A DNA stretch of 64,000 nucleotides from Nesterenkonia aurantiaca (GCF_004364585.1 NZ_SOAN01000010.1:40679-104678), one strand, 5' to 3'. Shown: positions 40,591 to 54,646, counted from the stretch's first letter. Notes: generated by a model from the letters alone, not told the origin. A program made the numbers and translations.

Positions 40591-41187
40591 GTGACCCGAT
40601 CACCCGAGACCTCTCATGTGATGTCCGCCTCCGACATGGACCGGGCGCTCACCCGCATTGCCCACGAGATCGTCGAATCCCACCGCGGGGTCGAAGGTCT
40701 GCTGCTGCTGGGCATCCCGCGCCGCGGAACCATCCTGGCCCGCCGGCTGGGCGAGCGGCTCGCCCGGATCGACCCCGGCTTCGATCCCAGCCAGGCCATC
40801 GGCTCCCTGGACATCACGCTCTACCGCGATGACCTGCGCGCCCATGGCGCCCGCACCCCGGAACCCACAAGGATCCCCGGCGCCGGCATCGACGGCGCCA
40901 CCGTGGTCCTGGTCGATGACGTGCTCTATTCCGGGCGCACCGTGCGCGCGGCCCTGGACGCCCTGCAGGCGCTGGGCCGTCCCGCCGTGGTCCGGCTCGC
41001 CGTGCTGGTGGACCGCGGCCACCGCGAGCTGCCGATCCGCTCCGACCACGTCGGCAAGAACCTGCCCACCTCCCGGGACGAGCGCGTCTCGGTGCTCCTC
41101 GACGAGGTCGACGGCGTGGCCCGCAGCCAGGAGGCCGTGGTCATCCAGCGCGGCGGCGGCATGAAGTCCCAGGCGGGTGAGCGCTGA
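40591..41187 (+). CDS. pyrR: Bifunctional pyr operon regulator / uracil phosphoribosyltransferase PyrR
   Basis: 198 residues from GTG 40591, 7 bases after GGAAGGAG; an in-frame GTG at 40567 lies inside the RNA element. The PRPP loop is [30 protein letters not shown] and [19 protein letters not shown] are PyrR-specific. It binds the pyr leader RNA in response to UMP. The stop overlaps the pyrB start (TGATG). Confidence 0.95.
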   Translation: MTRSPETSHVMSASDMDRALTRIAHEIVESHRGVEGLLLLGIPRRGTILARRLGERLARIDPGFDPSQAIGSLDITLYRDDLRAHGARTPEPTRIPGAGIDGATVVLVDDVLYSGRTVRAALDALQALGRPAVVRLAVLVDRGHRELPIRSDHVGKNLPTSRDERVSVLLDEVDGVARSQEAVVIQRGGGMKSQAGER

Positions 41188-42182
41188 TGCGGCACCTGCT
41201 CTCCACCGCGGATCTCAGCCACACCCAGGCGCTGAGCATCCTCGACACCGCCGAGGAGATGGCCGCCGTCTCCACCCGCGAGGTCAAGAAGCTGCCCACA
41301 CTGCGCGGGCGCACCGTGGTGAACCTCTTCTTCGAGGACTCCACCCGCACCCGGATCTCCTTCGAGGCCGCCGCCAAGCGGCTCTCGGCCGATGTGATGA
41401 ACTTCTCCGCCAAGGGCTCCTCGGTCTCGAAGGGCGAGTCGCTGAAGGACACCGTGCAGACCCTGGAGGCCATCGGCGCCGACGCGATCGTGATGCGGCA
41501 CTGGGCCTCCGGGGCCGCCGCGCAGCTCGCCGGCTCGGGCTGGACCGACTGCGCGGTGATCAACGCCGGCGACGGCACCCATGAACACCCCACCCAGGCG
41601 CTGCTCGACGCGCTGACCCTGCGCCGCGGCTGGTCCGCCGCGCACGGGGAAGACCCACGCGGCACCGACCTGACCGGGATGCGGGTGCTGATCGTCGGAG
41701 ACATCCTGCACTCCCGGGTGGCGCGTTCCAACATCTGGCTGCTGCGCACCCTGGGCGCCCAGGTCGGCCTGGTCGCCCCGGCCACGCTGCTGCCGGTGGG
41801 TGTGGAGAAATGGCCGGTGAGCGTCTACTACAGCCTCGACGAGGCGCTGGGCTCCGGCCCGGAGGCCGGCCCCGATGCGATCATGATGCTCCGGGTCCAG
41901 GCCGAGCGGATGGGCGGCGCCTACTTCCCGACCGCCGCCGAATACACCCGCCGCTGGGGCCTGACCGACGAGCGGCTGGCTCGGCTGGCGGCCCACCGCG
42001 GCGCCGCCGGGCAGCGACCGATGATCCTGCACCCGGGCCCGATGAACCGCGGAGTCGAGATCTCCGCCGCCGCCGCCGACTCCCCGATGAACCAGGTCCT
42101 GGATCAGGTCTCCCACGGAGTCTCCGTCCGCATGGCCGTGCTGCACCTGCTGCTGAGCAGCTCAGAGAGGAACACCGCATGA
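41187..42182 (+). CDS. pyrB: Aspartate carbamoyltransferase catalytic subunit
   Basis: 331 residues. Carbamoyl-phosphate loop STRTR at 52-56 ([13 protein letters not shown]), swinging loop [10 protein letters not shown], then [12 protein letters not shown] and [12 protein letters not shown]. It makes carbamoyl-aspartate, the first committed pyrimidine step. There is no pyrI regulatory subunit, as usual outside enterics. It overlaps pyrC by ATGA. Confidence 0.97.
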   Translation: MRHLLSTADLSHTQALSILDTAEEMAAVSTREVKKLPTLRGRTVVNLFFEDSTRTRISFEAAAKRLSADVMNFSAKGSSVSKGESLKDTVQTLEAIGADAIVMRHWASGAAAQLAGSGWTDCAVINAGDGTHEHPTQALLDALTLRRGWSAAHGEDPRGTDLTGMRVLIVGDILHSRVARSNIWLLRTLGAQVGLVAPATLLPVGVEKWPVSVYYSLDEALGSGPEAGPDAIMMLRVQAERMGGAYFPTAAEYTRRWGLTDERLARLAAHRGAAGQRPMILHPGPMNRGVEISAAAADSPMNQVLDQVSHGVSVRMAVLHLLLSSSERNTA

Positions 42183-43555
42183 GTGACACCCCCACCGCCG
42201 CCACCCTGATCCTGGGCGCCCGGCCCTATGGGGAGGCGCCGCTCGACCTGCTGATCAAAGACGGACGGATCGCCGCCCTCGGAGAAGCGGCCCGAGCCCA
42301 GGCCGAGCAGCTGAAGGCGGAGCAGGTGACCACCGTTGAGGCGGAAGGACTGATCATGCTCCCGGGCATGGTGGATCTGCACACCCACCTGCGCGAACCA
42401 GGCCGGGAGGATGCCGAGACCGTGGAGACCGGCAGCCGCGCCGCCGCCAGGGGCGGATTCACCGCGGTCCACGCGATGGCGAACTCCTCCCCGGTGGCCG
42501 ACTCCGCCGGCGTCGTGGAACAGGTGCACCGGCTGGGCCGGGCCTCCGGCTGGACCGAGGTCTACCCGGTCGGCGCGGTCACCGTGGGTCTCGCCGGTGA
42601 GCGACTCGCCGAGCTCGGCGCCATGGCCGAGTCCTCCGCGCAGGTTCGGATGTTCTCTGACGACGGCATGTGCGTGCACAACCCGGTGCTGATGCGCCGA
42701 GCCCTGGAGTACGTGAAGACCGTGGACGGATTCATCGCCCAGCACGCCCAGGAGCCGCTGCTCACCGAGGGCGCCCAGATGAACGAGGGCGACGTCTCCG
42801 CGGTCCTGGGACTGCCCGGCTGGCCCGCCGTGGCCGAGGAGTCGATCATCGCCCGCGACGTCCTGCTGGCCCAGCATGTGGGCTCGAGGCTGCACATCTG
42901 CCACGTCTCCACCGCCGGATCGGTGGAGATCATCCGCTGGGCCAAGGAGCGCGGCATCGACGTCACCGCCGAGGTGACCCCGCACCATCTGCTGCTCACC
43001 GACGAGCTGGTCCGCGGCTATGACCCGGTGTACAAGGTCAACCCGCCGCTGCGCACCGGCGCCGACGTCGAGGCGCTGCGGGCCGGACTGGCCGACGGCA
43101 CCATCGACGTCATCGGCACCGACCACGCCCCGCACCCCACCCAGGCCAAGGAATGCGAATGGTCCGCCGCGGCCATGGGCATGACCGGGCTGGAGACCGC
43201 GCTGCCGGTGGTCATCAAGACCATGATCAACACCGGACTCATGGACTGGCGACGCTTCGCGGAGGTCACCTCGATCACCCCGGCGCGGATCTATCGCCAC
43301 GCCCATCAGGGCCGGCCGCTTCAGCCGGGGGAGCCCGCCAACCTGATCCTGGTCGACGCCGAGGCCACGCAGACCGTGGACCCCGAGGGCCACGCCAGCA
43401 AGGGCCGAAACTCGCCCTTCCGCGGCATGGAGCTGCCCGGCGCGGTGCGCGCGACCTTCCTGCACGGGCACCCGGTGGTGCTCGACGGCGAGCTCAACAC
43501 CCCGCTGAGCGAGGCCTCCGCGGGCGCCGCCGGATCGTCACAGGTGAGGCCATGA
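42179..43555 (+). CDS. pyrC: Dihydroorotase, class I
   Basis: 458 residues. Metal site [10 protein letters not shown], substrate loop AMANSSPV, then [23 protein letters not shown] and the catalytic IGTDHAPHP. It closes carbamoyl-aspartate to dihydroorotate. It is coupled to both neighbours by 4-base overlaps (42179-42182 and 43552-43555). Confidence 0.96.
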   Translation: MSDTPTAATLILGARPYGEAPLDLLIKDGRIAALGEAARAQAEQLKAEQVTTVEAEGLIMLPGMVDLHTHLREPGREDAETVETGSRAAARGGFTAVHAMANSSPVADSAGVVEQVHRLGRASGWTEVYPVGAVTVGLAGERLAELGAMAESSAQVRMFSDDGMCVHNPVLMRRALEYVKTVDGFIAQHAQEPLLTEGAQMNEGDVSAVLGLPGWPAVAEESIIARDVLLAQHVGSRLHICHVSTAGSVEIIRWAKERGIDVTAEVTPHHLLLTDELVRGYDPVYKVNPPLRTGADVEALRAGLADGTIDVIGTDHAPHPTQAKECEWSAAAMGMTGLETALPVVIKTMINTGLMDWRRFAEVTSITPARIYRHAHQGRPLQPGEPANLILVDAEATQTVDPEGHASKGRNSPFRGMELPGAVRATFLHGHPVVLDGELNTPLSEASAGAAGSSQVRP

Positions 43556-44136
43556 CGCTCACGTTTGCCACGCTGGGACTTCCCGCGACCCTGGGCACCA
43601 CCGCCGCGGACATGACCGGCACCTACCTGAACTACCTGTGGATGGCCCTGGGCATCATCGCGGTGCTGCTGGGCCTGCTCTGGCTCGGCTGGCGCGGACG
43701 CAAACGCCGCCAGGGCGGACTGCCGGTGCCCGATGAGGTCCCCGCCACACTCATCGAGGCACAGCCGCGCGCAGCCGCCGAGGGCATGGTCATCGGCACC
43801 GTGAAGGCCGGGGACTACCTGGACCGGATCGCCGTCCACGGACTCGGCGTGCGCACCAACGGACGCCTCGAGGTCCACAGCCAAGGCGTCGCCGTGTTCC
43901 GCTCAGGAGCCCCGAACTACCTGATCTCCGCGGCCGCGCTCGAGCATGTGCGCACCGACCGGGGAGTGGTCGGCAAGTTCGTCGAACGCGACGGCGCCAT
44001 CATCATCGGCTGGCGACTCGGCGAGGAACCGGTGGAGACCGCCTTCCGCGCCCGACACGCAGAAGCCCATCAAGAGCTCCTCGACGAGCTCACATCCGTC
44101 ATCCGTCCCTCCGACGAGGAGTCAGAACCTTCATGA
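43552..44136 (+). CDS. PH-like domain membrane protein of the pyr operon
   Basis: 194 residues. One transmembrane helix (near 25-47, [20 protein letters not shown]) followed by a basic stop (RGRKRRQ) and a cytoplasmic PH-like beta domain with [34 protein letters not shown] and [15 protein letters not shown] similar gene occupies the same slot between pyrC and carA in mycobacteria and other actinobacteria (often called an export or transporter protein). No role in pyrimidine synthesis is established. It overlaps both neighbours by four bases, so expression is tightly tied to the operon. Confidence 0.82.
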   Translation: MTLTFATLGLPATLGTTAADMTGTYLNYLWMALGIIAVLLGLLWLGWRGRKRRQGGLPVPDEVPATLIEAQPRAAAEGMVIGTVKAGDYLDRIAVHGLGVRTNGRLEVHSQGVAVFRSGAPNYLISAAALEHVRTDRGVVGKFVERDGAIIIGWRLGEEPVETAFRARHAEAHQELLDELTSVIRPSDEESEPS

Positions 44137-45495
44137 CAGCACATCCCTCCGCCACCCCGGCCCAGTCATCGGCCCCGGCCGCGGCCCCGGCCCCGGCCCA
44201 GTCACCCGTCGCCACGCAGGCTCCCCTCCAGGCCGCCGCCCCCGCGCTGCTGGTCCTCGAGGACGGCACCGTGCACCGCGGCGCCGCCTACGGCGCCCAG
44301 GGCGCCCGCCTGGGCGAGGCGGTCTTCGCCACCGGGATGACCGGCTACCAGGAGACCCTCACCGACCCGTCCTACGCCCGCCAGATCGTGGTGCAGACCG
44401 CCCCGCACATCGGCAACACCGGCATCAACGACGAAGACGCCGAGTCCCGCAGGATCTGGGTCGCCGGTTATGTGGTGCGCGACGCCGCCCGTCGGCCCTC
44501 GAACTGGCGCTCCCGGCGGACCCTGCACGAGGAGCTCAGCGCCCAGGAGATCATCGGCATCAAGGATGTCGACACCCGGGCGATCACCCGGCACCTGCGC
44601 AGCGCCGGATCGATGAAGGCCGGGATCTTCTCCGGGGACCAGGCAGCCCGGCCCATCGCCGAGCTGATCGCCGAGGTCAAGGCCCAGCCCTCCATGGCTG
44701 GGGCGCGGCTGGCCGAAGAGGTCTCCACCGACACCGCCTACACCGTCGAGCCGGGCGACCACGGCTGGGGCGCGGAGATCGTCGCCACCGTGGCCGCCAT
44801 CGACCTCGGCATCAAGACCATGACCCCGGTGCGGATGGCCGAACGCGGACTGCGCGTGCATGTGCTCCCGGCCACGAGCAGCTTCGCCGAGATCGAGGCG
44901 CTGAACCCGGACGGGGTCTTCCTCTCCAACGGTCCCGGGGACCCGGCCACCGCGGCGAACCAGATCGGGCTGCTGCGCGAGGTGCTCGATGCCAGGACCC
45001 CGTTCTTCGGGATCTGCTTCGGCAACCAGATCCTGGGCCGCGCGCTGGGCTTCGGCACCTATAAGCTGCCCTTCGGTCACCGCGGGATCAACCAGCCGGT
45101 GATGGATCACGCCACCGGCAAGGTGGAGATCACCTCGCAGAACCACGGATTCGCCGTGGACGCCCCGGTGGGCGAGGTCCTCACCGCCCCGCAGGACCGC
45201 TTCGGCCGGGTCGAGGTGAGCCACTCCAGCCTCAACGACGGCGTCGTGGAGGGCCTGCGCTGCCTGGACATCCCCGCCTTCAGCGTCCAGTACCATCCCG
45301 AGGCCGCGGCCGGACCGCATGATTCGGCCTACCTCTTCGACCGATTCGTCGAGCTGATGACCGATGCGCGCACCAAGACCGGGGCCGACACCGTCAGCGC
45401 CGCCGACGGTGCGACCGGCCCCGCGAGCACCTCCGGCACCACTGAGACCACTGAGACCACTACCGACACTGAGACCCGTGGAGGGAACCCACTCA

Positions 45496-45503
<8 letters not shown>
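44133..45503 (+). CDS. carA: Carbamoyl-phosphate synthase small (glutaminase) subunit
   Basis: 456 residues. An unusual Ala/Pro/Gln/Ser-rich extension of about 36 residues precedes the CarA domain ([16 protein letters not shown]). The class I amidotransferase has the nucleophile Cys in [16 protein letters not shown] and the His-Glu pair in [13 protein letters not shown]. The C-terminus is Thr/Glu-rich from a repeated 9-base unit ACTGAGACC (45441-45476). It supplies ammonia from glutamine to CarB. The stop lies 8 bases inside carB. Confidence 0.95.
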
Positions 45504-48887
<3,384 letters not shown>

Positions 48888-48891
<4 letters not shown>

Positions 48892-49805
48892 CCTCGCCTC
48901 TCCCGGGCCGGGCCGCCGGAGTCTCCTTCGGCGCACGCCTGGCCGCGGCGATGCGCACCCACGGCAGGCTCTGCGTCGGCCTGGATCCGCACCCGCAGCT
49001 GCTCACCGACTGGGGGCTCACCCAGGACGCCGCCGGGCTGGAGGTGTTCTGCGACCGGGTGCTCCAGGCCTGCATCGGCCGGGTCGGGGTGCTCAAGCCT
49101 CAGGTGGCGTTCTTCGAGCGCTACGGGGTCGCCGGCATGCAGGTGCTCAGCCAGGTCCAGCACCAGGCCCGTGCCGCCGGGCTGCTGGTGATCGCCGACG
49201 CCAAGCGCGGAGACATCGGGTCCACCATGGCCGGCTACGCCGAGGCGTGGCTGAACCCTGAGGGGGACTTCGGCGCCGACGCGCTCACCGTGAGCCCCTA
49301 CCTGGGCTTTGGATCGCTGCAGCCCGCGCTCGACGCCGCCGCCCGCCACCGGGCAGGACTCTTCGTACTGGCCCTGACCTCTAACCCTGAGGGTCAGCAG
49401 GTCCAGCTCGCTCAGAACGCTCAGGGCGTCACCGTGGCCGGCCAGATCGCCGCCGAGGCGGCGGCCGCCTCCATCGCGCTGGGCCAGTCCCACACCGCAG
49501 CAGGTTCCGCAGGGGCTGAAGATCCGCGCGCGGGCGCTGCGCTGGGCAGCATCGGGCTGGTCGTCGGTGCCACGACGGCGGGGCTCGCCGCCCAACACGG
49601 AATCGACCTCGCAGCCGGCCGGATGCCGCTGCTGGCGCCGGGCTACGGGGCCCAGGGAGCCGGGGCCGAGGAGCTGCGCGCAGGCTTCGGCGAGTCCTAC
49701 GCCGAGCAGGTCCTGGTGAACTCCTCGCGCGGGATCCTGAGTCAGGGACCGGACCCAGATTCGCTGACCAGGGCCATCGAGCTGGCGAAGACGGATCTGG
49801 GCTGA
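48888..49805 (+). CDS. pyrF: Orotidine 5'-phosphate decarboxylase (type 2)
   Basis: 305 residues, the long actinobacterial subtype. The catalytic Lys/Asp motif is [29 protein letters not shown] starts the barrel and [12 protein letters not shown] lies at the phosphate end. It decarboxylates OMP to UMP, the ligand of PyrR, and completes the operon. A Ser/Ala/Gly stretch near residues 203-220 ([15 protein letters not shown]) is a loop insertion. A separate promoter for mihF follows. Confidence 0.95.
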
Positions 49806-49827
49806 GGACTCGCCAGGCCGCACTCTC

Positions 49828-49856
49828 TTGATGTTCCACCCTCCAGCCGTTAGATT
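49828..49856 (+). promoter_or_regulatory. Promoter of mihF-gmk-rpoZ
   Basis: TTGATG (49828-49833), 17 bases, TAGATT (49851-49856): the best -35/-10 pair in the window, giving a leader of about 68 bases before the mihF GTG. Confidence 0.7.
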
Positions 49857-49930
49857 CTGCTCATCATCACCTGGTGCCGCCGGCAGAAAACCGTTCCTAG
49901 CGGGTGCACCACGGAAGTTGGGGGAGAATC

Positions 49931-50251
49931 GTGGCACTGCGAGAACTGACCAAGGAAGAGCGGGACACCGCCCGTCGCAAAGCACTGGCCGCCCGCGTGG
50001 AGCGGGCCCAGCTGAAGAAGGAGTTCGGCAACGGAGGCATCGGCTTCGATGAGGTGCTGCAACGCGCCTCAAGCTCCGAGGCGGTGGCCCGGCTCAAGAC
50101 GCTCGAACTGCTGGAGTCTCTCCCCGGGGTCGGCCGCGTCACCGCCACCAAGGCGCTGGAGGACCTGGGCATCTCGGTGAACCGGCGTCTCGGCGGGCTC
50201 GGGGTCAAGCAGCGACGAGCCTTGAAGGAGTATCTGGCAGAATTGGGATGA
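49931..50251 (+). CDS. mihF: Actinobacterial integration host factor (MihF)
   Basis: 106 residues from GTG 49931 behind TTGGGGGAG; a start at 49904 would add nine atypical residues. The sequence LRELTKEERDTARRKALAAR with a C-terminal helix-two-turn-helix (LLESLPGVGRVTATKALEDLGI and RRLGGLGVKQRRALKEYL) matches mycobacterial IHF, a nucleoid-associated DNA-binding protein unrelated to HU/IHF. It is coupled to gmk by ATGA, the standard actinobacterial order. Confidence 0.94.
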   Translation: MALRELTKEERDTARRKALAARVERAQLKKEFGNGGIGFDEVLQRASSSEAVARLKTLELLESLPGVGRVTATKALEDLGISVNRRLGGLGVKQRRALKEYLAELG

Positions 50252-50883
50252 CCACCCCAGCCCAAGGAGCCAGTGCATTGTCAGCAGTCCCCGGCAGTCC
50301 CGCCGTCACAGTGCTCGCCGGACCGACCTCCGTCGGGAAGTCCACGCTGAGCCGATTCATCCGCACCCACTACCCGGAGGTGCACTTCTCGGTCTCGGCC
50401 ACGACCCGAGCACCGCGCCCGACCGAGGAGGACGGTGTCGATTATCACTTCATCGATCCCGCTCGCTTCGACGAACTCGTCGAAGCGGGGGAGTTCCTGG
50501 AGTGGGCCACCGTGCACGGCAAGCACCGCTACGGCACGCTGCGCTCCACCGTGGATGCCGCCCTGACGGCCGGGAAGCTGGTCCTGCTGGAGATCGATCT
50601 GCAGGGAGCCCGCCAGGTCAGGGCCACGATGCCAGAGGCGCAGTTCGTGTTCCTGGCGCCTCCCTCATGGGAGGACCTGGTCTCCCGCCTGGTCGGTCGC
50701 GGCACCGAATCTGAGGAGGAACAGCGGCGCAGGCTGGAAACGGCTAAGATAGAACTCGCCGCAGAGCAGGAATTCGACGTCTCGATCATCAACGACGAGC
50801 TCGACCGTGCCGCAGCTGAACTTGTAGCCCGCATGGGCTTCACCCATGCATCACCCCAATCTGAAGGACGACTCCCCACGTGA
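50248..50883 (+). CDS. gmk: Guanylate kinase
   Basis: 211 residues. P-loop GPTSVGKS at 25-32, GMP site [27 protein letters not shown] and [12 protein letters not shown]. It phosphorylates GMP to GDP. The first 18 residues are a variable Ala/Ser/Pro extension. The TGA overlaps the rpoZ GTG by four bases. Confidence 0.96.
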   Translation: MTTPAQGASALSAVPGSPAVTVLAGPTSVGKSTLSRFIRTHYPEVHFSVSATTRAPRPTEEDGVDYHFIDPARFDELVEAGEFLEWATVHGKHRYGTLRSTVDAALTAGKLVLLEIDLQGARQVRATMPEAQFVFLAPPSWEDLVSRLVGRGTESEEEQRRRLETAKIELAAEQEFDVSIINDELDRAAAELVARMGFTHASPQSEGRLPT

Positions 50884-51143
50884 CTGAGCAGACCGAAGGC
50901 ATCATCTACCCGTCGATCGACTCCCTCCTGGAGAAGAGCGCCTCGAAGTACTCGCTGGTGCTCTTCGCCTCCAAGCGCGCCCGCCAGATCAACGCGTACT
51001 ACGCTCAGCTGCACGAGGGCCTCTTCGAGTACGTCGGACCGCTGGTGGACACCAAGCTCAACGAGAAGTCGATGTCCATCGCCCTGCGCGAGATCAACGA
51101 GGACCTGCTGGTCAACCACCCCGCGGTCAACCCCGCCTCCTGA
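50880..51143 (+). CDS. rpoZ: RNA polymerase omega subunit
   Basis: 87 residues from GTG 50880. The conserved helices read [32 protein letters not shown] and [12 protein letters not shown] in pieces. Omega aids folding and assembly of beta-prime. It lies in the conserved gmk-rpoZ-coaBC order; a hairpin follows 43 bases after the stop. Confidence 0.95.
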   Translation: MTEQTEGIIYPSIDSLLEKSASKYSLVLFASKRARQINAYYAQLHEGLFEYVGPLVDTKLNEKSMSIALREINEDLLVNHPAVNPAS

Positions 51144-51186
51144 TCAACAGCCGCTGCGCACCCGCTCCGCCGGGTGAGCAGCAGGA

Positions 51187-51224
51187 CCCCGCAGTCACCC
51201 CCACCTGGGACTGCGGGGTAATCT
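51187..51224 (+). terminator. Terminator hairpin abutting the coaBC -10 box
   Basis: CCCCGCAGTC (51187-51196) pairs over 10 bases with GACTGCGGGG (51209-51218). The next six bases, TAATCT (51219-51224), form a -10 box ending 6 bases before the coaBC ATG at 51231. The right arm of the hairpin therefore lies between -10 and -35 of the coaBC promoter. Confidence 0.7.
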
Positions 51225-51230
51225 GGGCGG

Positions 51231-52571
51231 ATGCGCATCGTTCTTGGAGTCAGTGCCGGCATCGCCGCCTATAAGGCGGTCCACCTCCTGCGACTCATGC
51301 GAGAAGCCGGTCACCAGGTCGATGTCATCCCCACTCCCGCCTCGGAGAAGTTCGTCGGACGCGCCACCTGGGAGGCGATCAGCGGCCGCCCCGTGACCAC
51401 CTCGGTGTTCTCCGGAGTCGACGAGGTCCGCCACGTCCGGCTGGGCCAGGAGGCCGATCTGATCGTCGTCGCCCCCGCCACCGCCGATCTTCTGGCCCGG
51501 GCGCGGGCCGGTATGGCCGATGACCTGCTGACCACCACGCTGCTGGCCTCCGAGGCCCCCACGCTGCTGGTCCCCGCGATGCACACCGAGATGTGGAACA
51601 GCGCCGCCACCGCGGACAACGTCGAGGTGCTGCGATCCCGTGGCGTGGAGGTCATGGAACCCGCCGTCGGCCGGCTCACCGGCAAGGACACCGGCCCAGG
51701 ACGGCTGCCGGAGCCCGAGCAGATCTTCGCTCGGGTCACCGAGATCCTCAGCAACCCTGAGGACTTCGGATATGCCTCCGCACCGCGCGCCGGAACCTTC
51801 CATGCGCCTGACCCCGAGGTTCAGCCGCCGCTCTCGGGCCGGACCGTGGTGGTGACCGCCGGGGGCACTCGCGAACCCCTGGACCCGGTGCGCTACCTCG
51901 GCAACCGTTCCTCCGGCAAACAGGGCATCGCGCTGGCCGAGACCGCCGCCGCCGCGGGCGCGCAGGTGCATCTGATCGCCGGGATCATGGACGTCCAGGC
52001 CCCGGAGCACATCGCGAACATCACCGTGGAACGCATCGAGACCGCCGCCCAGCTGCAGGCCGCGGTCCAGCGGGTCGCACCGCAGGCGGACCTGCTGATC
52101 ATGGCCGCCGCCGTCGCCGACTTCCGGCCCACCGCCTACGCCGCGCAGAAGATCAAGAAGACCGAGGACGGCGAGAACCCGGTGATCACCCTGGAGCGCA
52201 ACCCCGACATCCTCGCCGAGACGGTGCAGCACCGCCGCGCCGAAGGGACCGGGCCGCGCGTCATCGTCGGCTTCGCCGCCGAGACCGGAAGCGCCGAGGC
52301 GGACCCGCTGGAGCTGGCCCAGGCCAAGCTGCTGCGCAAGGGCTGCGACCTGCTGGTGCTCAATCAGGTGGGGGAGGCGCTGGTCTTCGGCCGCGACGAG
52401 ACCGAGATCCACATCCTCACCTCGCCCACGCTCACCGCACCGACTCGAAGCGCACCGGATGGCAGCGCACCCACTCTCAGCGCCGCCGACTCAGCCGTGA
52501 CGACCCGGCGCGGTACCAAGCACGAAGCCGCCCAGGCGATCATCGCCGCGGCCGCCGCTTACGTCGTGTGA
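51231..52571 (+). CDS. coaBC: Bifunctional phosphopantothenoylcysteine decarboxylase/synthase CoaBC
   Basis: 446 residues. The N-terminal CoaC flavoprotein half shows GVSAGIAAYKAVHLLR, VAPATADLLARARAG and the substrate loop PAMHTEMW. The C-terminal CoaB half begins VVVTAGGTREPLDPVRYLGNRSSGKQG in pieces and has AAAVADFRP with KIKK. It makes 4'-phosphopantetheine precursors for CoA. A Ser/Ala/Thr low-complexity stretch (about residues 400-425) precedes the C-terminal KHEAAQAI helix. Predicted leaderless. Confidence 0.95.
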   Translation: MRIVLGVSAGIAAYKAVHLLRLMREAGHQVDVIPTPASEKFVGRATWEAISGRPVTTSVFSGVDEVRHVRLGQEADLIVVAPATADLLARARAGMADDLLTTTLLASEAPTLLVPAMHTEMWNSAATADNVEVLRSRGVEVMEPAVGRLTGKDTGPGRLPEPEQIFARVTEILSNPEDFGYASAPRAGTFHAPDPEVQPPLSGRTVVVTAGGTREPLDPVRYLGNRSSGKQGIALAETAAAAGAQVHLIAGIMDVQAPEHIANITVERIETAAQLQAAVQRVAPQADLLIMAAAVADFRPTAYAAQKIKKTEDGENPVITLERNPDILAETVQHRRAEGTGPRVIVGFAAETGSAEADPLELAQAKLLRKGCDLLVLNQVGEALVFGRDETEIHILTSPTLTAPTRSAPDGSAPTLSAADSAVTTRRGTKHEAAQAIIAAAAAYVV

Positions 52572-52603
52572 AGCTAGCTCCTCAGGTCGGGATCGGCCTG
52601 CCG

Positions 52604-52609
52604 TAGGAT
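52604..52609 (+). promoter_or_regulatory. -10 box of metK
   Basis: TAGGAT ends 6 bases before GTG 52616, predicting a leaderless mRNA. The 44-base gap leaves no room for a SAM riboswitch. Confidence 0.6.
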
Positions 52610-52615
52610 GACCCA

Positions 52616-53833
52616 GTGACGAATTCCAACACCTCCGCGGCTGGGTCCTCGCTGCGCCTCTTCAGCTCAGAATCCGTGACCATCGGCCACCCGGACAAGA
52701 TCTGTGACCAGATCTCCGACGCCATCCTCGACGCGCTGCTCGCCGAGGACAAGAACTCGCGAGTGGCCGTGGAGACGCTGACCACCACCGGGCTGGTGCA
52801 CGTGGCCGGTGAGGTGACCACCTCGGGCTACGTCGAGATCCCGCAGATCGTGCGCAACACGCTGCTGGACATCGGCTATGACTCCTCGGCCAACGGATTC
52901 GACGGCGCCCGCTGCGGCGTCTCGATCTCCATCGGTCAGCAGTCCCCAGAGATATTCGCCGGAGTCTTCAACTCCATGGAGGCCCGCGGGGGAGCAGAGG
53001 ACCGCCGGGACGCCCAGGGCGCGGGTGACCAGGGCATCATGTTCGGCTACGCCACCAATGAGACCCCGTCCTATATGCCCAGCGCCATCTCGCTGGCCCA
53101 CCAGCTCTCTGCGCAGCTGACCAAGGTCCGCCAGGACGGTCAGCTGGCCTATCTGCGCCCCGACGGCAAGACCCAGGTCACCATCGGCTACGACGGCGAC
53201 CGTCCGGTCAGCCTCGACACCGTGGTGGTCTCCACCCAGCACACGGCCGAGATCTCCCAGGAGCAGCTCCAGAGCGAGATCAGCGCCCAGGTGATCGCAC
53301 CGGTGCTGGAACACACCTCTCTGGACCTGGCCACGCTCTCCGAGATCATCAACCCCTCGGGCCCGTTCGTGGTCGGCGGACCCGTGGGCGACGCCGGGCT
53401 GACCGGACGCAAGATCATCGTCGACACCTACGGCGGCTTCTCCCGGCACGGCGGCGGCGCCTTCTCCGGCAAGGACCCCTCGAAGGTCGACCGCTCAGCG
53501 GCCTACGCGATGCGCTGGGTGGCCAAGAACGTCGTCGCCGCCGGACTCGCCGACCGCGCCGAGATCCAGATCGCCTACGCGATCGGTCGTGCGCACCCGG
53601 TGGGCATCTACGTGGAGACCTTCGGCACCGAGAAGGTCGATCCGGCACGGATCTCGGCCGCCATCGACGCGATCTTCGACCTGCGCCCACTGGGCATCAT
53701 CGAGGACCTGGACCTGCTGCGCCCGATCTACCGCGAGACCTCCAAGAACGGGCACTTCGGCCGCGACGGAGAGAACTTCCCCTGGGAGCGGCTGGACCGG
53801 GTGGATGCACTGAAGTCCTTCTTCAACGCCTGA
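52616..53833 (+). CDS. metK: S-adenosylmethionine synthetase
   Basis: 405 residues from GTG 52616. Motifs: [17 protein letters not shown] (ATP), [13 protein letters not shown] and [18 protein letters not shown] (phosphate/metal). It makes SAM from Met and ATP, the cofactor for RsmE and HemW among others. It follows coaBC as in most actinobacteria; priA comes next after an inserted minus-strand gene. Confidence 0.97.
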   Translation: MTNSNTSAAGSSLRLFSSESVTIGHPDKICDQISDAILDALLAEDKNSRVAVETLTTTGLVHVAGEVTTSGYVEIPQIVRNTLLDIGYDSSANGFDGARCGVSISIGQQSPEIFAGVFNSMEARGGAEDRRDAQGAGDQGIMFGYATNETPSYMPSAISLAHQLSAQLTKVRQDGQLAYLRPDGKTQVTIGYDGDRPVSLDTVVVSTQHTAEISQEQLQSEISAQVIAPVLEHTSLDLATLSEIINPSGPFVVGGPVGDAGLTGRKIIVDTYGGFSRHGGGAFSGKDPSKVDRSAAYAMRWVAKNVVAAGLADRAEIQIAYAIGRAHPVGIYVETFGTEKVDPARISAAIDAIFDLRPLGIIEDLDLLRPIYRETSKNGHFGRDGENFPWERLDRVDALKSFFNA

Positions 53834-53959
53834 ACCGGCTGAGTCGGGGCAGCGTTCGGTCAGCAGGCGCTGCAGGGCTGCTGTGCGGACCTGCGCCTGG
53901 CGCGGCGCCGGTGCCACTGCGGGCGGGCGTCGGATGCCCGGCGGACGGCGTGCCTGCGC

Positions 53960-54646
53960 TCAGGCGGAGGCCCCGGGGAGGCGGTGACTCGAGGTGCCGC
54001 GCCAGCTCCGGTAGGCCCAGATGGTCATGGCCACCACCACCGACCAGGCCACACCGATGACCACGCCGTTGACGATGGTCTGATCCGCGATGAAGGCCCC
54101 CAGCGCCACCAGCGCGACCTGTCCGGGCACGGTGGCGACCGCACTCGCCACGACGAAGTCACGCTGGGTCACTCCGAAGGCGCCGCTGCCGTAGTTCACC
54201 GGCCAATAGGGGACCCCCGGGGTCAGGCGCAGGGCGCAGACCGCCTCGAAGCCGGCCCCCTCCAGATGCGCCTCGACCTTCTCCGCATGGGACCCCAGCA
54301 GCTTCCGCACCGCCTGGGTGCCCAGGAAGCGTGCCAGGTGGTACGCCGCGAAACAGCCGATGAGCACCCCGACCACCGAGAGCAGACTGCCCAGCAGGGT
54401 GCCGAAGACCAGCCCGCCGCTGACCGCCATGATGGTGACCGGGATCGGGGTCATGGCCACCGCCGCGTAGACGGCGATGAACACGATCCACGCGGCCCAG
54501 CCGAAGTCCTCGATGCGCTGCTGCAGCTCGTCCAGAGGCGGCAGCCGCAGATTGAAGGCCGCATAGATCATGCCGGCGAGCACTGCCACGAGCAGCGCAT
54601 TGCGGATGAAGGAGCCCCAGGCGGGACCGAGGGCTTTTTCGCTCAT
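53960..54646 (-). CDS. TVP38/TMEM64 (VTT domain) family membrane protein
   Basis: 228 residues from ATG 54646 (MSEKALGPAWGS). Six or so hydrophobic segments; the VTT/SNARE-associated core has TPIPVTIMAVSGGLVFGTLLG, YHLARFLG and LRLTPGVPYWPVNYGSGAFG. The family includes DedA-like proteins proposed to act as lipid or ion transporters; substrate unknown. TAGAGT (54659-54654 on the minus strand) ends 7 bases before this ATG, which decides the start over one 18 bases upstream. It is wedged between metK and priA. Confidence 0.85.
   Translation of the reverse strand: MSEKALGPAWGSFIRNALLVAVLAGMIYAAFNLRLPPLDELQQRIEDFGWAAWIVFIAVYAAVAMTPIPVTIMAVSGGLVFGTLLGSLLSVVGVLIGCFAAYHLARFLGTQAVRKLLGSHAEKVEAHLEGAGFEAVCALRLTPGVPYWPVNYGSGAFGVTQRDFVVASAVATVPGQVALVALGAFIADQTIVNGVVIGVAWSVVVAMTIWAYRSWRGTSSHRLPGASA

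Noticed and set aside
52572..52615. SAM riboswitch ahead of metK
   Set aside because: Only 44 bases separate coaBC and metK, and the -10 box is 6 bases from the start.
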